Shown: positions 6,926-15,542, numbered from the stretch's first letter. The stretch is 35,244 nucleotides of DNA from Streptomyces sp. PKU-EA00015 (GCF_013387495.1 NZ_JABZEE010000064.1:1-35244); one strand, 5' to 3'. Notes: generated from the letters alone by a model not told the origin. A program made the numbers and translations.

Positions 6926-8881
6926 ATGAGCGGTGACCATCAGGACGAGTCACTCGGCGGTGGCAGCTCCGGGACAGCCGGACCGCCACGGCAGGTGCCC
7001 GTCCAGGGCGGACGGAGCGGCTCGTCCGGCGTGCCGCGCCCGCCTGCCGAAGGGCGGCCGGACGGTGCGGACACCGGGGCGGCTCACGAGCCGGATCCGG
7101 CGGAAGTCAAAGCGGCACTGTACGCCGTTCCGCAGCAGCGGGACCGCAGCGCCGGCTCGGTGCTGCCGCCGCCGCGCGAGCTTGCGTCGGCGGACGCCGA
7201 GCTGATCCGGCGCACGCGGGACGGCGACGACGGCGCCTACGAGGAGCTGTTCCGCCGCCACTGCGAGGCCGTCCGGCGGTACGCGCGCACGTGCTGCCGC
7301 GACGCGCACACCGCGGACGACCTGACGGCCGAGGTCTTCGCGCGGACCCTGCAGGCGGTGCGCGGCGGGGCCGGGCCGGAGCAGGCGGTGCGGGCGTACC
7401 TGCTCACCACCGTCCGCCGGGTCGCCGCCGCCTGGACGAAGACGGCGAAGCGGGAGCAACTGGTCGACGACTTCGCGGTGTTCGCCGCGGAGGCGGCGCG
7501 CAGCACGGACTCGGCGACGGACGACACGCTCGACGTCGGGGCGGACGTACGCGCGATGCACGAGGCCGAGCAGTCGCTCGCCCTGCAGGCCTTCCGGTCC
7601 CTGCCGGAGCGCTGGCAGGCGGTGCTGTGGCACACGACGGTGGAGGAGGAGTCGCCGAGCGACGTCGCGCCCCTCTTCGGTCTGACCGCCAACGCGACGG
7701 CGGTGCTGGCGAGCCGGGCCAGGGAGGGCCTCAGGCAGGCGTATCTCCAGGCCCATGTGAGCACGGCGCTCACCGCGGGCGGCGACTGCGCCCGGTACGC
7801 GGACCGGCTGGGCGCGTACGCCCGCGGCGGGCTGCGGATGCGGGCGGAGCGGGGCCTGAGCAAGCACCTGGACGAGTGCGTCAAGTGCCGTCTGGCCGCC
7901 GGTGAGCTCGCCCATGTGAACGCGGGCATTCCTGCGCTGCTGCCGATCGCGGTCATCGGCTGGTTCGCCGCCGGGTACTCCCTCAAGGCGGCCGGGATCG
8001 TCGCCGGCGGCGCTGCGGGGGCCGGTGCCGCCGCGGCCGCCACGTCAGGCGCGTCGGGCGCGTCGGGCGCGTCGGGCGGGGCAGCCGCGGGACTCGGCGC
8101 GCCCGCGAAGGCCGCGATGGCGGCGGCCGTGGCCGTCGCCGCGACGGCCGGGCTGGTGTGGGCCATGTCGGCCGACCGTGAGCCCGCACCGGAGCCCATG
8201 GCCAGGCCCCCGGCCTCCCAGGCCGTCGCGCCGGAGCCGCCCGCGCCCCAGCCGAAGCCGCCGGCGCCGCCCGCGCCCGTTCCGCCGCCGGCCGAGCCCA
8301 GCCCGAAGTCGACGCCGAGCCCCACTCCCACGCCGACGCCGCGGCCCGCCGAGCCGAAGCCCACGCCGACGCCCACGCCCACGCCCACGCCGACGCCGAC
8401 GTCGACTCCCTCACCGACAGCGAAGCCCACGCCGCCTCCCCGGAAGGCGGAGGTCTACCAGGTCAACCGTCTGGACTACGGCGTCTTCGGCGACCACACC
8501 GGTCCCGAGGTGCGGCACAACGAGAGCAGCTGGATGTGGCAGCGCTCTGACATGTCGATCGACGGCAAGCAGTACGGGCACGGGGTGACGGTGCACGGCA
8601 AGTCGTCCGTCACCATCGACCTCAACCGCGCGTGCACGGCCTATGACGCGTTCGTCGGCGTCGACGACCTGACGCCGGGTGTGCGCCCGGTGCGCTTCTC
8701 GGTGTTCGGGGACGGCGTCCGGCTCTGGCGCTCGGCCGCTCTCGGCCGCGGCGACGCGGCGGTGCCGGTCCACGTGCCGCTCGCCGGCCACAGGACGCTG
8801 CGCCTGGTCGTGGAGCCGAAGGACCCGTCGGGGACGGCTGCGCTGGCGGACTGGGCGGAGTCCCGGATCAGTTGCCGCTAG
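6926..8881 (+). CDS. ECF sigma factor fused to zinc finger, membrane segments and NPCBM domain
   Basis: 651-aa multidomain protein. After about 85 disordered residues comes sigma region 2 (DDGAYEELFRRHCEAV ... DDLTAEVFARTLQ), then region 4 (FRSLPERWQAVLWHTTVE ... LASRAREGLRQAY). A zf-HC2-like anti-sigma finger with HLDECVKC follows near residue 315. Two hydrophobic segments (around 335-360 and 395-420) precede about 95 residues of Pro/Thr-rich linker with PTPTPTP runs. The C-terminal 125 residues look like an NPCBM/NEW2 carbohydrate-binding domain (KQYGHGVTVHGKSSVTIDL). It joins sigma factor, anti-sigma and sensor in one chain; from memory this resembles group ECF53. Release would need proteolysis. 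Start ATG 6926 has GGGGG upstream; GTG 6905 is an alternative. It converges on the next gene with an 18-base gap. Confidence 0.88.
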   Translation: MSGDHQDESLGGGSSGTAGPPRQVPVQGGRSGSSGVPRPPAEGRPDGADTGAAHEPDPAEVKAALYAVPQQRDRSAGSVLPPPRELASADAELIRRTRDGDDGAYEELFRRHCEAVRRYARTCCRDAHTADDLTAEVFARTLQAVRGGAGPEQAVRAYLLTTVRRVAAAWTKTAKREQLVDDFAVFAAEAARSTDSATDDTLDVGADVRAMHEAEQSLALQAFRSLPERWQAVLWHTTVEEESPSDVAPLFGLTANATAVLASRAREGLRQAYLQAHVSTALTAGGDCARYADRLGAYARGGLRMRAERGLSKHLDECVKCRLAAGELAHVNAGIPALLPIAVIGWFAAGYSLKAAGIVAGGAAGAGAAAAATSGASGASGASGGAAAGLGAPAKAAMAAAVAVAATAGLVWAMSADREPAPEPMARPPASQAVAPEPPAPQPKPPAPPAPVPPPAEPSPKSTPSPTPTPTPRPAEPKPTPTPTPTPTPTPTSTPSPTAKPTPPPRKAEVYQVNRLDYGVFGDHTGPEVRHNESSWMWQRSDMSIDGKQYGHGVTVHGKSSVTIDLNRACTAYDAFVGVDDLTPGVRPVRFSVFGDGVRLWRSAALGRGDAAVPVHVPLAGHRTLRLVVEPKDPSGTAALADWAESRISCR

Positions 8882-8899
8882 GCATCGACCGCCGGAGGT

Positions 8900-11074
8900 C
8901 TACGCCTGGAGCGTCCGGCGTTTGGGGACGCCCCCGGCCACCGCGCGGCGGCGGGGCGCCGCCGTGCCCGTCCAGCAGGTGCCGCGGCGGGACAGGAGCC
9001 GGCGCAGCCACAGTTCCGTGGACACCAGGTCGGCCAGGCCGTCCAGCGGGACGGGTTCGCCTTCCGAGGCGGCCCGCAGCGCCTTGCGGACGACGCGGGC
9101 CTCCACCAGGCCCGCGTCCGCGAGCAGCGGGGCGTCGAACAGGGCCATCAGGTGCGGGAGCGCGGCCCGCAGACCGGTGCGCGCCGCCGCCGTCGCCGTG
9201 TGCGAGGCGTGCGTCGTGGCGCCCCAGCCCGGCGGGAGGTCGTGGATACCGGCCCCCGCGAGGACCGTGCGCAGCACCGATGCCCGCGCCCCCGGCTGGA
9301 CCCGCAAAGATTCGGGGAGGTCGCGGCTGGCGCGTACGACCTGGTTGTCGAGGAAGGGGGCGTGCAGCCGCTGGCTGCGGATCTCGGCGGCCTGTTCCAG
9401 GATGCGCTGGTCCGCGGCGTGGCGGCTGAGCGCCGCCCGGGCCCGGGCCTCGCCGGGCCGCTGCACGGACATCGGCCGCGTCGCCGCCTCCATCAGGCGA
9501 ACCGATACTTCAGCCAGCGCCTCGCCGGTCAGCCAGCGGGCCGCCGGGCCGGGCCGGGCCCAGTGCAGGGCGGCGAGCGAGGCGCCCACCGCACCGTTGA
9601 GACCGACCGCGCCCGTGCGGTTCGCCGAGAGCAGCCGGTCGGCAGCGGCTTCGAGACCGGCACGGTAGGGCGTACGGGCCAGGCGCCGCGCCGCCCGGTA
9701 CACGGTGAGCGGTACGAACAGCGACTGCGGCGAGGCCCCGTCGGCCCGGGCCAGTGCGGTGACCGGCCGCAGCAGATGGCGTCGGCGCCGGTCCATCAGC
9801 AGATCCGCGAGCCGCGCCGGATGCGCGTCCAGCACCTGCCGTGCGCCCGCCCCGGTGAGGTGGTCTGCGCTGCCGGCCGCGAGCCGGCTGCGGTGCCGTT
9901 CGGCCGTCACCAGGGCGGGTGCCGGCTCGTCCGTGAGCGGCCCCGCGTCGAGTCCGGCGTACGGGAGGGATTCCTCCCCGGCCGCGACGACGACATGGTG
10001 CAGCCGCGGGTTGGCGGCGATGGCGCGGGCGCGTTCCAGCTCCGGTTCGCGGGCCTCGCGTCCGCTGGTGACCAGGTCGTTGAAGGTGACGGCGAGCAGC
10101 CGCTCGCCCGCGCCCGTCCCGTGGCCGAGCACGGTGCCGGGCACGCCGGGCAGTCCGGCGGCCAGCAGCGCCAGCGTGCTGGAGGCGCTGCCCCCGGACA
10201 GGTCGGCGCCGATGCCGGGAGCGGGCGCCCCTCGCGCGGCGCGGCGTTCGGCGGGCCCCATGCCCGGCACGGGGCCCGGGTCGGGCGGCAGGGTCTCCGG
10301 TGCGTGCCGCGGGGCGGTGAGCCTCGCCCGTACGGCATCGACCAGCGCGTCCCGCACCCCGTCGACCGCCTTGGCCGGGTCGATCTGCGGCCCGGCGACG
10401 GCCAGGGAGGCCACCGGCTCGTATCCGGTGATCTCCCGTGAGCCCTCCCGCAGGATCAGCGCGTGCCCGGGCGGGATGCGCTTGACCCCCGCGTACGGAG
10501 TGGAGTCGCGCAGCGCCTCCGGGGTCTCGGGGCAGGCGAGCAGGGCGGCCAGGTGCCCGATGTCGAGCTGGGCCTCGATGAGGTCGGCGAGCGGGAGCGC
10601 GGCGGTGGCGTACGCGGTGCCGCCGGCCCAGGGGGTGTAGAAGACGGGCCGGGCGCCCGCGAGGTCACCCACGACGGTGATGCGGCGCCCGGCCTGGACC
10701 ACGACCGTGTAGCTGCCGGCCCATGCGGTCAGATGCCTCAGTGCGCCGCCGCGCGCCGCGAACAGCCCGACCCGCAGTTGTTCGTCGCTGGCGGCGCAGC
10801 AGCCGAGGACGGCGAGCCGGGTGACCGCGGGCGGGTTCGCGCCCCCGCCGGGGACGGAACGCGCGGGCGGTTCGGCCGTGACGACGCGTACCTCGTCGGG
10901 CCGCCAGTCACCGACCGCCCACAGCGGATCGGGGTCTCCCCACAGCAGTTGGGCTCCGACGGGATGGACGGTGCGGCCGTCGCCGTCCAGATCGTCAAGG
11001 CCGTCAAGGGCTCTGTCGGCCCCGGCCGTGCCGAAGCGCGCGGCGATACTGCTCCACCCCACCAGCCACCGCAT
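8900..11074 (-). CDS. Asparagine-synthase-like protein (lasso-cyclase-like), orphan
   Basis: 724-aa protein with an asparagine synthetase B fold. The N-terminal part (about 1-200) resembles an Ntn glutaminase domain but begins MRWLVGWSS, without the Cys-2 nucleophile, so it should not use glutamine. The C-terminal ATP-pyrophosphatase domain has the P-loop as LSGGSASS in place of the usual SGGxDS, so the key Asp is Ala. The N-terminal style resembles actinobacterial lasso-peptide cyclases, but no RRE, leader peptidase or convincing precursor gene lies beside it. The substrate is unknown, and it may be a catalytically altered member of the family. ATG 11074 has GGAGG five bases upstream, so the longer reading from 11188 is not favoured. 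Proteins of this kind seem to be chromosomal in Streptomyces rather than part of a cluster (recollection only). Confidence 0.75.
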   Translation of the reverse strand: MRWLVGWSSIAARFGTAGADRALDGLDDLDGDGRTVHPVGAQLLWGDPDPLWAVGDWRPDEVRVVTAEPPARSVPGGGANPPAVTRLAVLGCCAASDEQLRVGLFAARGGALRHLTAWAGSYTVVVQAGRRITVVGDLAGARPVFYTPWAGGTAYATAALPLADLIEAQLDIGHLAALLACPETPEALRDSTPYAGVKRIPPGHALILREGSREITGYEPVASLAVAGPQIDPAKAVDGVRDALVDAVRARLTAPRHAPETLPPDPGPVPGMGPAERRAARGAPAPGIGADLSGGSASSTLALLAAGLPGVPGTVLGHGTGAGERLLAVTFNDLVTSGREAREPELERARAIAANPRLHHVVVAAGEESLPYAGLDAGPLTDEPAPALVTAERHRSRLAAGSADHLTGAGARQVLDAHPARLADLLMDRRRRHLLRPVTALARADGASPQSLFVPLTVYRAARRLARTPYRAGLEAAADRLLSANRTGAVGLNGAVGASLAALHWARPGPAARWLTGEALAEVSVRLMEAATRPMSVQRPGEARARAALSRHAADQRILEQAAEIRSQRLHAPFLDNQVVRASRDLPESLRVQPGARASVLRTVLAGAGIHDLPPGWGATTHASHTATAAARTGLRAALPHLMALFDAPLLADAGLVEARVVRKALRAASEGEPVPLDGLADLVSTELWLRRLLSRRGTCWTGTAAPRRRAVAGGVPKRRTLQA

Positions 11075-11310
11075 CCCCGCCTCCACGATTCCCGAAGCCG
11101 TTCGGGGACATGCTGCCACGAAGGAGGCGCAGGGGATGGGGCTCCGGTAGCGCGCGCAAAAAGTGAACTCGCCTGTGGCATGGGCCATTCAGCGGCCGCA
11201 AGGAGGCCGGCCGAGGTGCCGCCAGGGCTCGTCCGGTGATTTCGGGGCCCCTCCGGCACAGACGGCATTCGGCCATTCTCGGTGGGCGGCCCGTGGCCCA
11301 ACCTCCAGCC

Positions 11311-11343
11311 CGGGAGGCGGAGTTCGCCTCCCGGACCGGTCCG
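11311..11343. repeat. Overlapping hairpin and palindrome
   Basis: CGGGAGGCG (11311-11319) pairs perfectly with CGCCTCCCG (11325-11333) around a 5-base loop, and the last bases overlap the 12-bp palindrome CGGACCGGTCCG (11332-11343). No T-run follows on either strand, so a simple terminator is less likely than an operator or RNA structure. Confidence 0.55.
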
Positions 11344-11549
11344 CCGCCCGCGGGGAATCGAGGCGGCAGTGTCCCCCAGCCCACTGGTTTCCAGTACGCA
11401 GTGGGCCGACCCACGCGGTACTCAGGGAAGCGCTCCCGAACATCCTCGGCCAGAGCGCACGCACGGGCGCACGGCCACACGGCGGGAGCACGGCGGCCGA
11501 TGGCGTACTCCCGCCCGCACAACAATCCCGCCATACGGCACACCGCCTC

Positions 11550-11578
11550 TTAACGGTAGGGATGTGGCGAACTACGCT
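11550..11578 (+). promoter_or_regulatory. Candidate sigma-70-type promoter of the sporulation-associated regulator
   Basis: TTAACG (11550-11555) and TACGCT (11573-11578) are separated by 17 bases and fit the TTGAC-N17-TAnnnT pattern of the main Streptomyces sigma factor. Transcription would begin about 160 bases before the ATG at 11745, giving a long leader. The match is by eye only. Confidence 0.45.
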
Positions 11579-11744
11579 GGGTTTACTGCTGTCCTCGGCA
11601 GGAGCGCATATTCCGACGGGCTCGGCCACCTGCTTGTGCGGCCGGGACCGCTCGGACGCGGGGGTGTGCGAACCGGGAGGACACAGCACGAATGCCGTGC
11701 GCCGAAGGCGTCACGGCAGCTGTCTGTGTGTCGAGGGGTGGCGC

Positions 11745-13229
11745 ATGTCCAGGGAGCAACGCGGGCCGAACGAAAAGCTCGGCACCGTTCTCGCCCTCGC
11801 GGGAATCAGCAACGCCGGCCTCGCCCGGCGGGTCAACGACCTGGGGGCGCAGCGCGGTCTGACCCTTCGCTACGACAAGACGTCGGTGGCGCGGTGGGTC
11901 TCCAAGGGCATGGTGCCGCAGGGCTCCGCGCCCCATCTCATCGCCGCCGCCATCGGGGCCAAGCTGGGCCGGCCGGTGCCGCTGCACGAGATCGGCCTGG
12001 CGGACGCGGACCCGGCGCCCGAGGTCGGTCTGGCCTTCCCCCGGGACGTGGGCGAGGCGGTGAAATCGGCCACCGAGCTGTACCGCCTGGACCTCGCGGG
12101 CCGGCGGGCGGGCGGCGGGGGCATCTGGCAGTCGCTGGCCGGTTCGTTCGCGGTGAGCGCGTACGCGACTCCCGCCTCGCGCTGGCTGATAACCCCCGCG
12201 GACCCGTCGGTCGAGCGGCTCGTCGGCGCCTCCGCGCGTGCCGGACAGGCCGCCCCCGCCGGCGGGTCCGCACCGGCCGCCCCCGAAGCGCCGGAGGGCA
12301 CGGACACCCCCGTGCGCGTCGGTCACAGCGATGTGGCCAAGTTGCGCGAGGCGGCGGAGGACGCGCGCCGCTGGGACTCCAAGTACGGCGGCGGGGACTG
12401 GCGTTCGTCGATGGTCCCCGAGTGCCTGCGCGTGGACGCGGCCCCGCTGCTCCTCGGTTCCTACTCGGACGAGGTGGGCCGCGCCCTGTTCGGCGCCACC
12501 GCCGAACTGACGCGGCTGGCGGGATGGATGGCGTTCGACACCGGCCAGCAGGAGGCGGCGCAGCGCTACTACATCCAGGCGCTCCGGCTCGCCCGGGCCG
12601 CGGCCGACGTGCCGCTGGGCGGCTACGTGCTCGCCTCGATGTCGCTCCAGGCGACCTACCGGGGCTTCGCCGACGAGGGCGTCGACCTCGCGCAGGCCGC
12701 GCTCGAGCGCAATCGCGGCCTCGCCACCGCCCGGACGATGAGCTTCTTCCGGCTGGTGGAGGCGCGTGCGCACGCCAAGGCGAACGACGCCGCGGCGGCC
12801 GGCCAGGCGCTGAAGGCCGCCGAGGGCTGGCTGGAACGTTCCCGCGAGGGCGACGCGGACCCGTCGTGGCTCGGCTTCTACTCCTACGACCGCTTCGCCG
12901 CCGACGCCGCCGAGTGCTACCGGGACCTGAAGGCTCCCCGCCAGGTGCGCCGCTTCACCGAGCAGGCCCTGTCGCGGCCGACGGAGGAGTTCGTCCGCTC
13001 CCACGGCTTACGCCTGGTCGTCTCGGCGGTGGCCGAGCTGGAGTCGGGGAATCTGGACGCGGCCTGCGCGGCGGGCACGCGCGCGGTGGAGGTCGCGGGC
13101 CGGATCTCCTCGGCGCGCACCACCGAGTACGTACGGGACCTGCTGCACCGCCTGGAGCCGTACGGCGACGAGCCCCGGGTGATGGAGCTGCGGGAGAGGG
13201 CCCGCCCGCTGCTGGCGGCGCCGGCGTAG
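11745..13229 (+). CDS. Sporulation-associated / NsdA-like regulator with TPR-type C-terminus
   Basis: 494-aa protein. The N-terminus (about residues 8-80) is a helix-turn-helix-like region of the kind in Streptomyces NsdA-family regulators (TVLALAGISNAGLARRVND, then SVARWVSKGMVPQG). The C-terminal half is alpha-helical with TPR character (QRYYIQALRLARAAAD, DEGVDLAQAALERNRG, AGQALKAAEGWLERS). A low-complexity Ala/Pro/Gly segment near 165-190 links the halves. By remembered gene order it matches the S. coelicolor protein annotated as sporulation associated (SCO4114). It probably acts in developmental regulation through protein contacts. ATG 11745 has GAGGGGTG just upstream. The in-frame extension back to 11163 lacks support and crosses structured non-coding DNA. 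Confidence 0.78.
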   Translation: MSREQRGPNEKLGTVLALAGISNAGLARRVNDLGAQRGLTLRYDKTSVARWVSKGMVPQGSAPHLIAAAIGAKLGRPVPLHEIGLADADPAPEVGLAFPRDVGEAVKSATELYRLDLAGRRAGGGGIWQSLAGSFAVSAYATPASRWLITPADPSVERLVGASARAGQAAPAGGSAPAAPEAPEGTDTPVRVGHSDVAKLREAAEDARRWDSKYGGGDWRSSMVPECLRVDAAPLLLGSYSDEVGRALFGATAELTRLAGWMAFDTGQQEAAQRYYIQALRLARAAADVPLGGYVLASMSLQATYRGFADEGVDLAQAALERNRGLATARTMSFFRLVEARAHAKANDAAAAGQALKAAEGWLERSREGDADPSWLGFYSYDRFAADAAECYRDLKAPRQVRRFTEQALSRPTEEFVRSHGLRLVVSAVAELESGNLDAACAAGTRAVEVAGRISSARTTEYVRDLLHRLEPYGDEPRVMELRERARPLLAAPA

Positions 13230-13389
13230 GCGGCCGGCCCTCGGGCGACGGCAGCGTCCGCGACGGGGCGGGACGGCGGACGGTCCGGCCGGGACGGGAT
13301 GTGAGCATGGTGACGCGCGCCCCTCGGTCCACGCTGGTTTAAGCGCATTGTCGGCGGGCCAGTGCACTATCGGGGTGGGAGGTGACGCG

Positions 13390-14643
13390 GTGACGGCGTC
13401 CGGGCGGAGCTTCGACTGCGACGTGCTGGTGGTGGGCGGCGGGATCGTCGGCCTGTCGGCGGCGTATGCCCTCATGCGTTCGGCGCCCGGGACCCGGGTG
13501 ACGGTCCTGGAGAAGGAGCGGGGGCCTGCCCGCCACCAGACCGGGCGCAACAGCGGCGTGATCCACAGCGGCATCTACTACCGGCCCGGCTCCCTGAAGG
13601 CCCGATTCGCGGTGCGCGGCGCGGCCGAGATGGTCAAGTTCTGCGCGGAGTACGGCATCGACCACCAGGTCACGGGGAAGCTGATCGTCGCCACGGAGCG
13701 CGAGGAGCTGCCGCGGCTGCACGCCCTCGTCCAGCGCGGCCGGGAGAACGGCATCCCCGTGCGCGAGCTGGGTCCCGCGCAGATCGCCGAGTACGAGCCC
13801 GAGGTGCGCGGCCTCGCCGCGATCCACGTCGGCACCACCGGCGTGTGCGACTACGGCGCGGTCGCGGCGCAGCTCGCGCAGGCGTCCGACGCGGACGTGC
13901 GGTACGGCGAGGAGGTCACCGCCGTCGACCGCCGGCCGTGGGGCGTCGCGGTGCGCACGGCTTCGGGGACGGTGGTGCGCGCGCGGGCCCTGGTGAACTG
14001 CGCGGGGCTGCACTGCGACCGGGTGGCGAGGCTCGCGGGCGACGACCCGGGGATGCGGATCGTCCCCTTCCGTGGGGAGTACTACGAGCTGACCCGCCCC
14101 GGCCTCGTCCGCGGCCTGGTCTATCCGGTGCCGGACCCGGCGTTCCCCTTCCTCGGGGTGCATCTGACCCGCGGTATCGACGGCGGCGTCCACGTCGGTC
14201 CCAACGCCGTCCCGGCTCTGGCCCGCGAGGGCTACACCTGGTCGGCCGTGCGTCCCCTGGATCTCGCGGAGACCCTGCGCTGGCCGGGGTCCTGGCAGAT
14301 CGCCCGCCGGCACTGGCGTTACGGCGCGGGCGAGCTGCACCGCTCCCTGTCCAAGCGCGCCTTCACCCAGGCGGTGCGCAGGCTGCTCCCGGCCGTGACC
14401 GAGGACGATCTGCGCCCCGCCCCGGCCGGAGTCCGTGCCCAGGCGGTGCTGCGGGACGGGACGCTGGCCGACGACTTCCTGATCCGCGAGGCGCCGCGGA
14501 CGGTCCACGTGCTGAACGCCCCGTCCCCGGCGGCTACGGCGTCCCTGCCGATCGGCCGCGAGGTGGCCCGCCGGGCGCTCGAGGCCCTGAAGGAGGACCG
14601 GGTCCACCACCCGGGCGCGCCGGGGCGGGCTCCGGGGCGCTGA
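13390..14643 (+). CDS. lhgO: L-2-hydroxyglutarate oxidase
   Basis: 417-aa FAD oxidase of the DAO superfamily. The FAD motif VLVVGGGIVGLSAAYAL is at the N-terminus. The family signature HQTGRNSGVIHSGIYY follows, and later segments LVNCAGLHCDRVARLAGDD and IVPFRGEYYEL are typical of LhgO. The enzyme oxidises L-2-hydroxyglutarate, a side product of central metabolism, to 2-oxoglutarate and reduces oxygen or the quinone pool. The start is GTG 13390, preceded by a strong GGGAGGTGA; an upstream TTG at 13348 lacks this. The gene stands alone 160 bases after the regulator gene, and no related pathway genes adjoin. Confidence 0.88.
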   Translation: MTASGRSFDCDVLVVGGGIVGLSAAYALMRSAPGTRVTVLEKERGPARHQTGRNSGVIHSGIYYRPGSLKARFAVRGAAEMVKFCAEYGIDHQVTGKLIVATEREELPRLHALVQRGRENGIPVRELGPAQIAEYEPEVRGLAAIHVGTTGVCDYGAVAAQLAQASDADVRYGEEVTAVDRRPWGVAVRTASGTVVRARALVNCAGLHCDRVARLAGDDPGMRIVPFRGEYYELTRPGLVRGLVYPVPDPAFPFLGVHLTRGIDGGVHVGPNAVPALAREGYTWSAVRPLDLAETLRWPGSWQIARRHWRYGAGELHRSLSKRAFTQAVRRLLPAVTEDDLRPAPAGVRAQAVLRDGTLADDFLIREAPRTVHVLNAPSPAATASLPIGREVARRALEALKEDRVHHPGAPGRAPGR

Positions 14644-14699
14644 CGCGGCGGGGCGGACCGGGCGAGCGCCGACGCGGCAGGGCGGACCTGGCGAGCCCC
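14642..14699. repeat. 29-base tandem direct repeat
   Basis: Two adjacent 29-base copies (14642-14670 and 14671-14699), each beginning GACGCGGC and containing GGGCGGACC, differ at three positions. They start at the stop codon of the oxidase gene and lie just before the trmB promoter. Confidence 0.75.
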
Positions 14700-14735
14700 G
14701 AGCCCGCACGAGGCAGGGCCCCGTGCCCGGCCTCG

Positions 14736-14741
14736 TAGAAT
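14736..14741 (+). promoter_or_regulatory. -10 box for a leaderless trmB transcript
   Basis: TAGAAT ends nine bases before the GTG at 14751 and no Shine-Dalgarno sequence is present. This spacing puts the transcription start at or next to the start codon. A clear -35 box is not seen. Confidence 0.5.
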
Positions 14742-14750
14742 CGAGGCATT

Positions 14751-15542
14751 GTGTCTGAGTCTCGAAGCACCACCCCCGACACCCCGCGCCCGGTGATCCG
14801 TGCCAAGGGCGAGCCGCGTTTCCCCGGCGGGCCCGCCGCCGATCCGGCCGGGTCGCACCACGAGCGGCGCATCCGCAGCTTCCAGCCGCGCCGCAGCCGG
14901 GTGACCGCCGGGCAGGGCGACGCGCTGCAACGGCTGTGGCCGGTGTGGGGGCTCGACATCGACGGGCACCGGGTGCTCGACCTCGACGAGATGTTCGGCG
15001 GGCTGCCGGTCGTCCTGGAGATCGGGTTCGGGATGGGCGAGGCCACCGCGCAGATGGCCGCCGACGATCCGGACACCGGCATCCTCGCCGTCGACGTGCA
15101 CACGCCCGGCCAGGGCAACCTGCTCGGCCTGGCCGAGCGGAACGGCCTGACCAACGTGCGGGTCGCCAACGGCGACGCCATCATCCTGCTGCGCGAGATG
15201 CTGCCGCCCCGTTCGCTCGACGGCATGCGCGTCTACTTCCCGGACCCCTGGCCCAAGAAGCGCCACCACAAGCGGCGGCTGATCCAGCCGGAGTTCCTGA
15301 CGCTGGCCGCCCAGCGGCTCAGGCCCGGCGCGGTCCTGCACTGCGCGACCGACTGGGAGCCGTACGCCGAGCAGATGCTCGACGTCCTGACCGCGCACCC
15401 CGACTTCGAGAACACCGTCCCGGACGGCGGCTACGCCCCGCGTCCCGCCTTCCGTCCGCTGACCCGCTTCGAGGGGCAGGGGCTGGACAAGGGACACAAG
15501 GTCCACGACCTGTTGTTCCGCCGGGTGCTGCCGGAGGCGTGA
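14751..15542 (+). CDS. trmB: tRNA (guanine-N7-)-methyltransferase TrmB
   Basis: 263-aa SAM-dependent enzyme that forms m7G46 in the variable loop of many tRNAs. Motif I is VLEIGFGMGEAT; the family signature FPDPWPKKRHHKRRL is complete, and GEDG-like acid/SAM contacts follow the usual order (DVHTPGQGN, VANGDAI). The roughly 60-residue N-terminal extension, with a basic stretch HERRIRSFQPRRSR, is normal for actinobacteria. The start is GTG with no ribosome-binding site and a -10 box nine bases upstream, so the mRNA is probably leaderless. The protease gene follows about 110 bases later. Confidence 0.93.
   Translation: MSESRSTTPDTPRPVIRAKGEPRFPGGPAADPAGSHHERRIRSFQPRRSRVTAGQGDALQRLWPVWGLDIDGHRVLDLDEMFGGLPVVLEIGFGMGEATAQMAADDPDTGILAVDVHTPGQGNLLGLAERNGLTNVRVANGDAIILLREMLPPRSLDGMRVYFPDPWPKKRHHKRRLIQPEFLTLAAQRLRPGAVLHCATDWEPYAEQMLDVLTAHPDFENTVPDGGYAPRPAFRPLTRFEGQGLDKGHKVHDLLFRRVLPEA

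Larger units (their letters stand above)
11075..11744. other. Long non-coding region with several inverted repeats
   Basis: About 670 bases between two divergent genes; frames crossing it look like shadows. It contains a perfect 9-bp hairpin at 11311-11333 (CGGGAGGCG/CGCCTCCCG), a 12-bp palindrome at 11332-11343 (CGGACCGGTCCG), ACTGG-TTT-CCAGT at 11383-11395, and a promoter-like pair at 11550-11578. It should hold the promoters for both flanking genes and may encode a small RNA or a long leader. Confidence 0.5.

Noticed and set aside
8290..8420. Short tandem ACGCCG/ACGCCC repeats.
   Set aside because: They encode the Pro/Thr linker of the sigma fusion protein and need no separate explanation.
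11004..11108. A 35-codon leftward frame starting ATG (protein MSPNGFGNRGGGD...) overlapping the cyclase-like gene start, looking like a lasso core with Gly-1 and Asp-9.
   Set aside because: It has no leader with the YxxPxLxxxG motif and no ribosome-binding site, and it overlaps the start of the cyclase-like gene in another frame. The likeness is chance Gly/Asp content.
11163..11744. In-frame upstream extension of the sporulation-associated regulator.
   Set aside because: No ribosome-binding site supports the upstream starts, the composition is unlike the rest, and it covers hairpins and a promoter-like pair.
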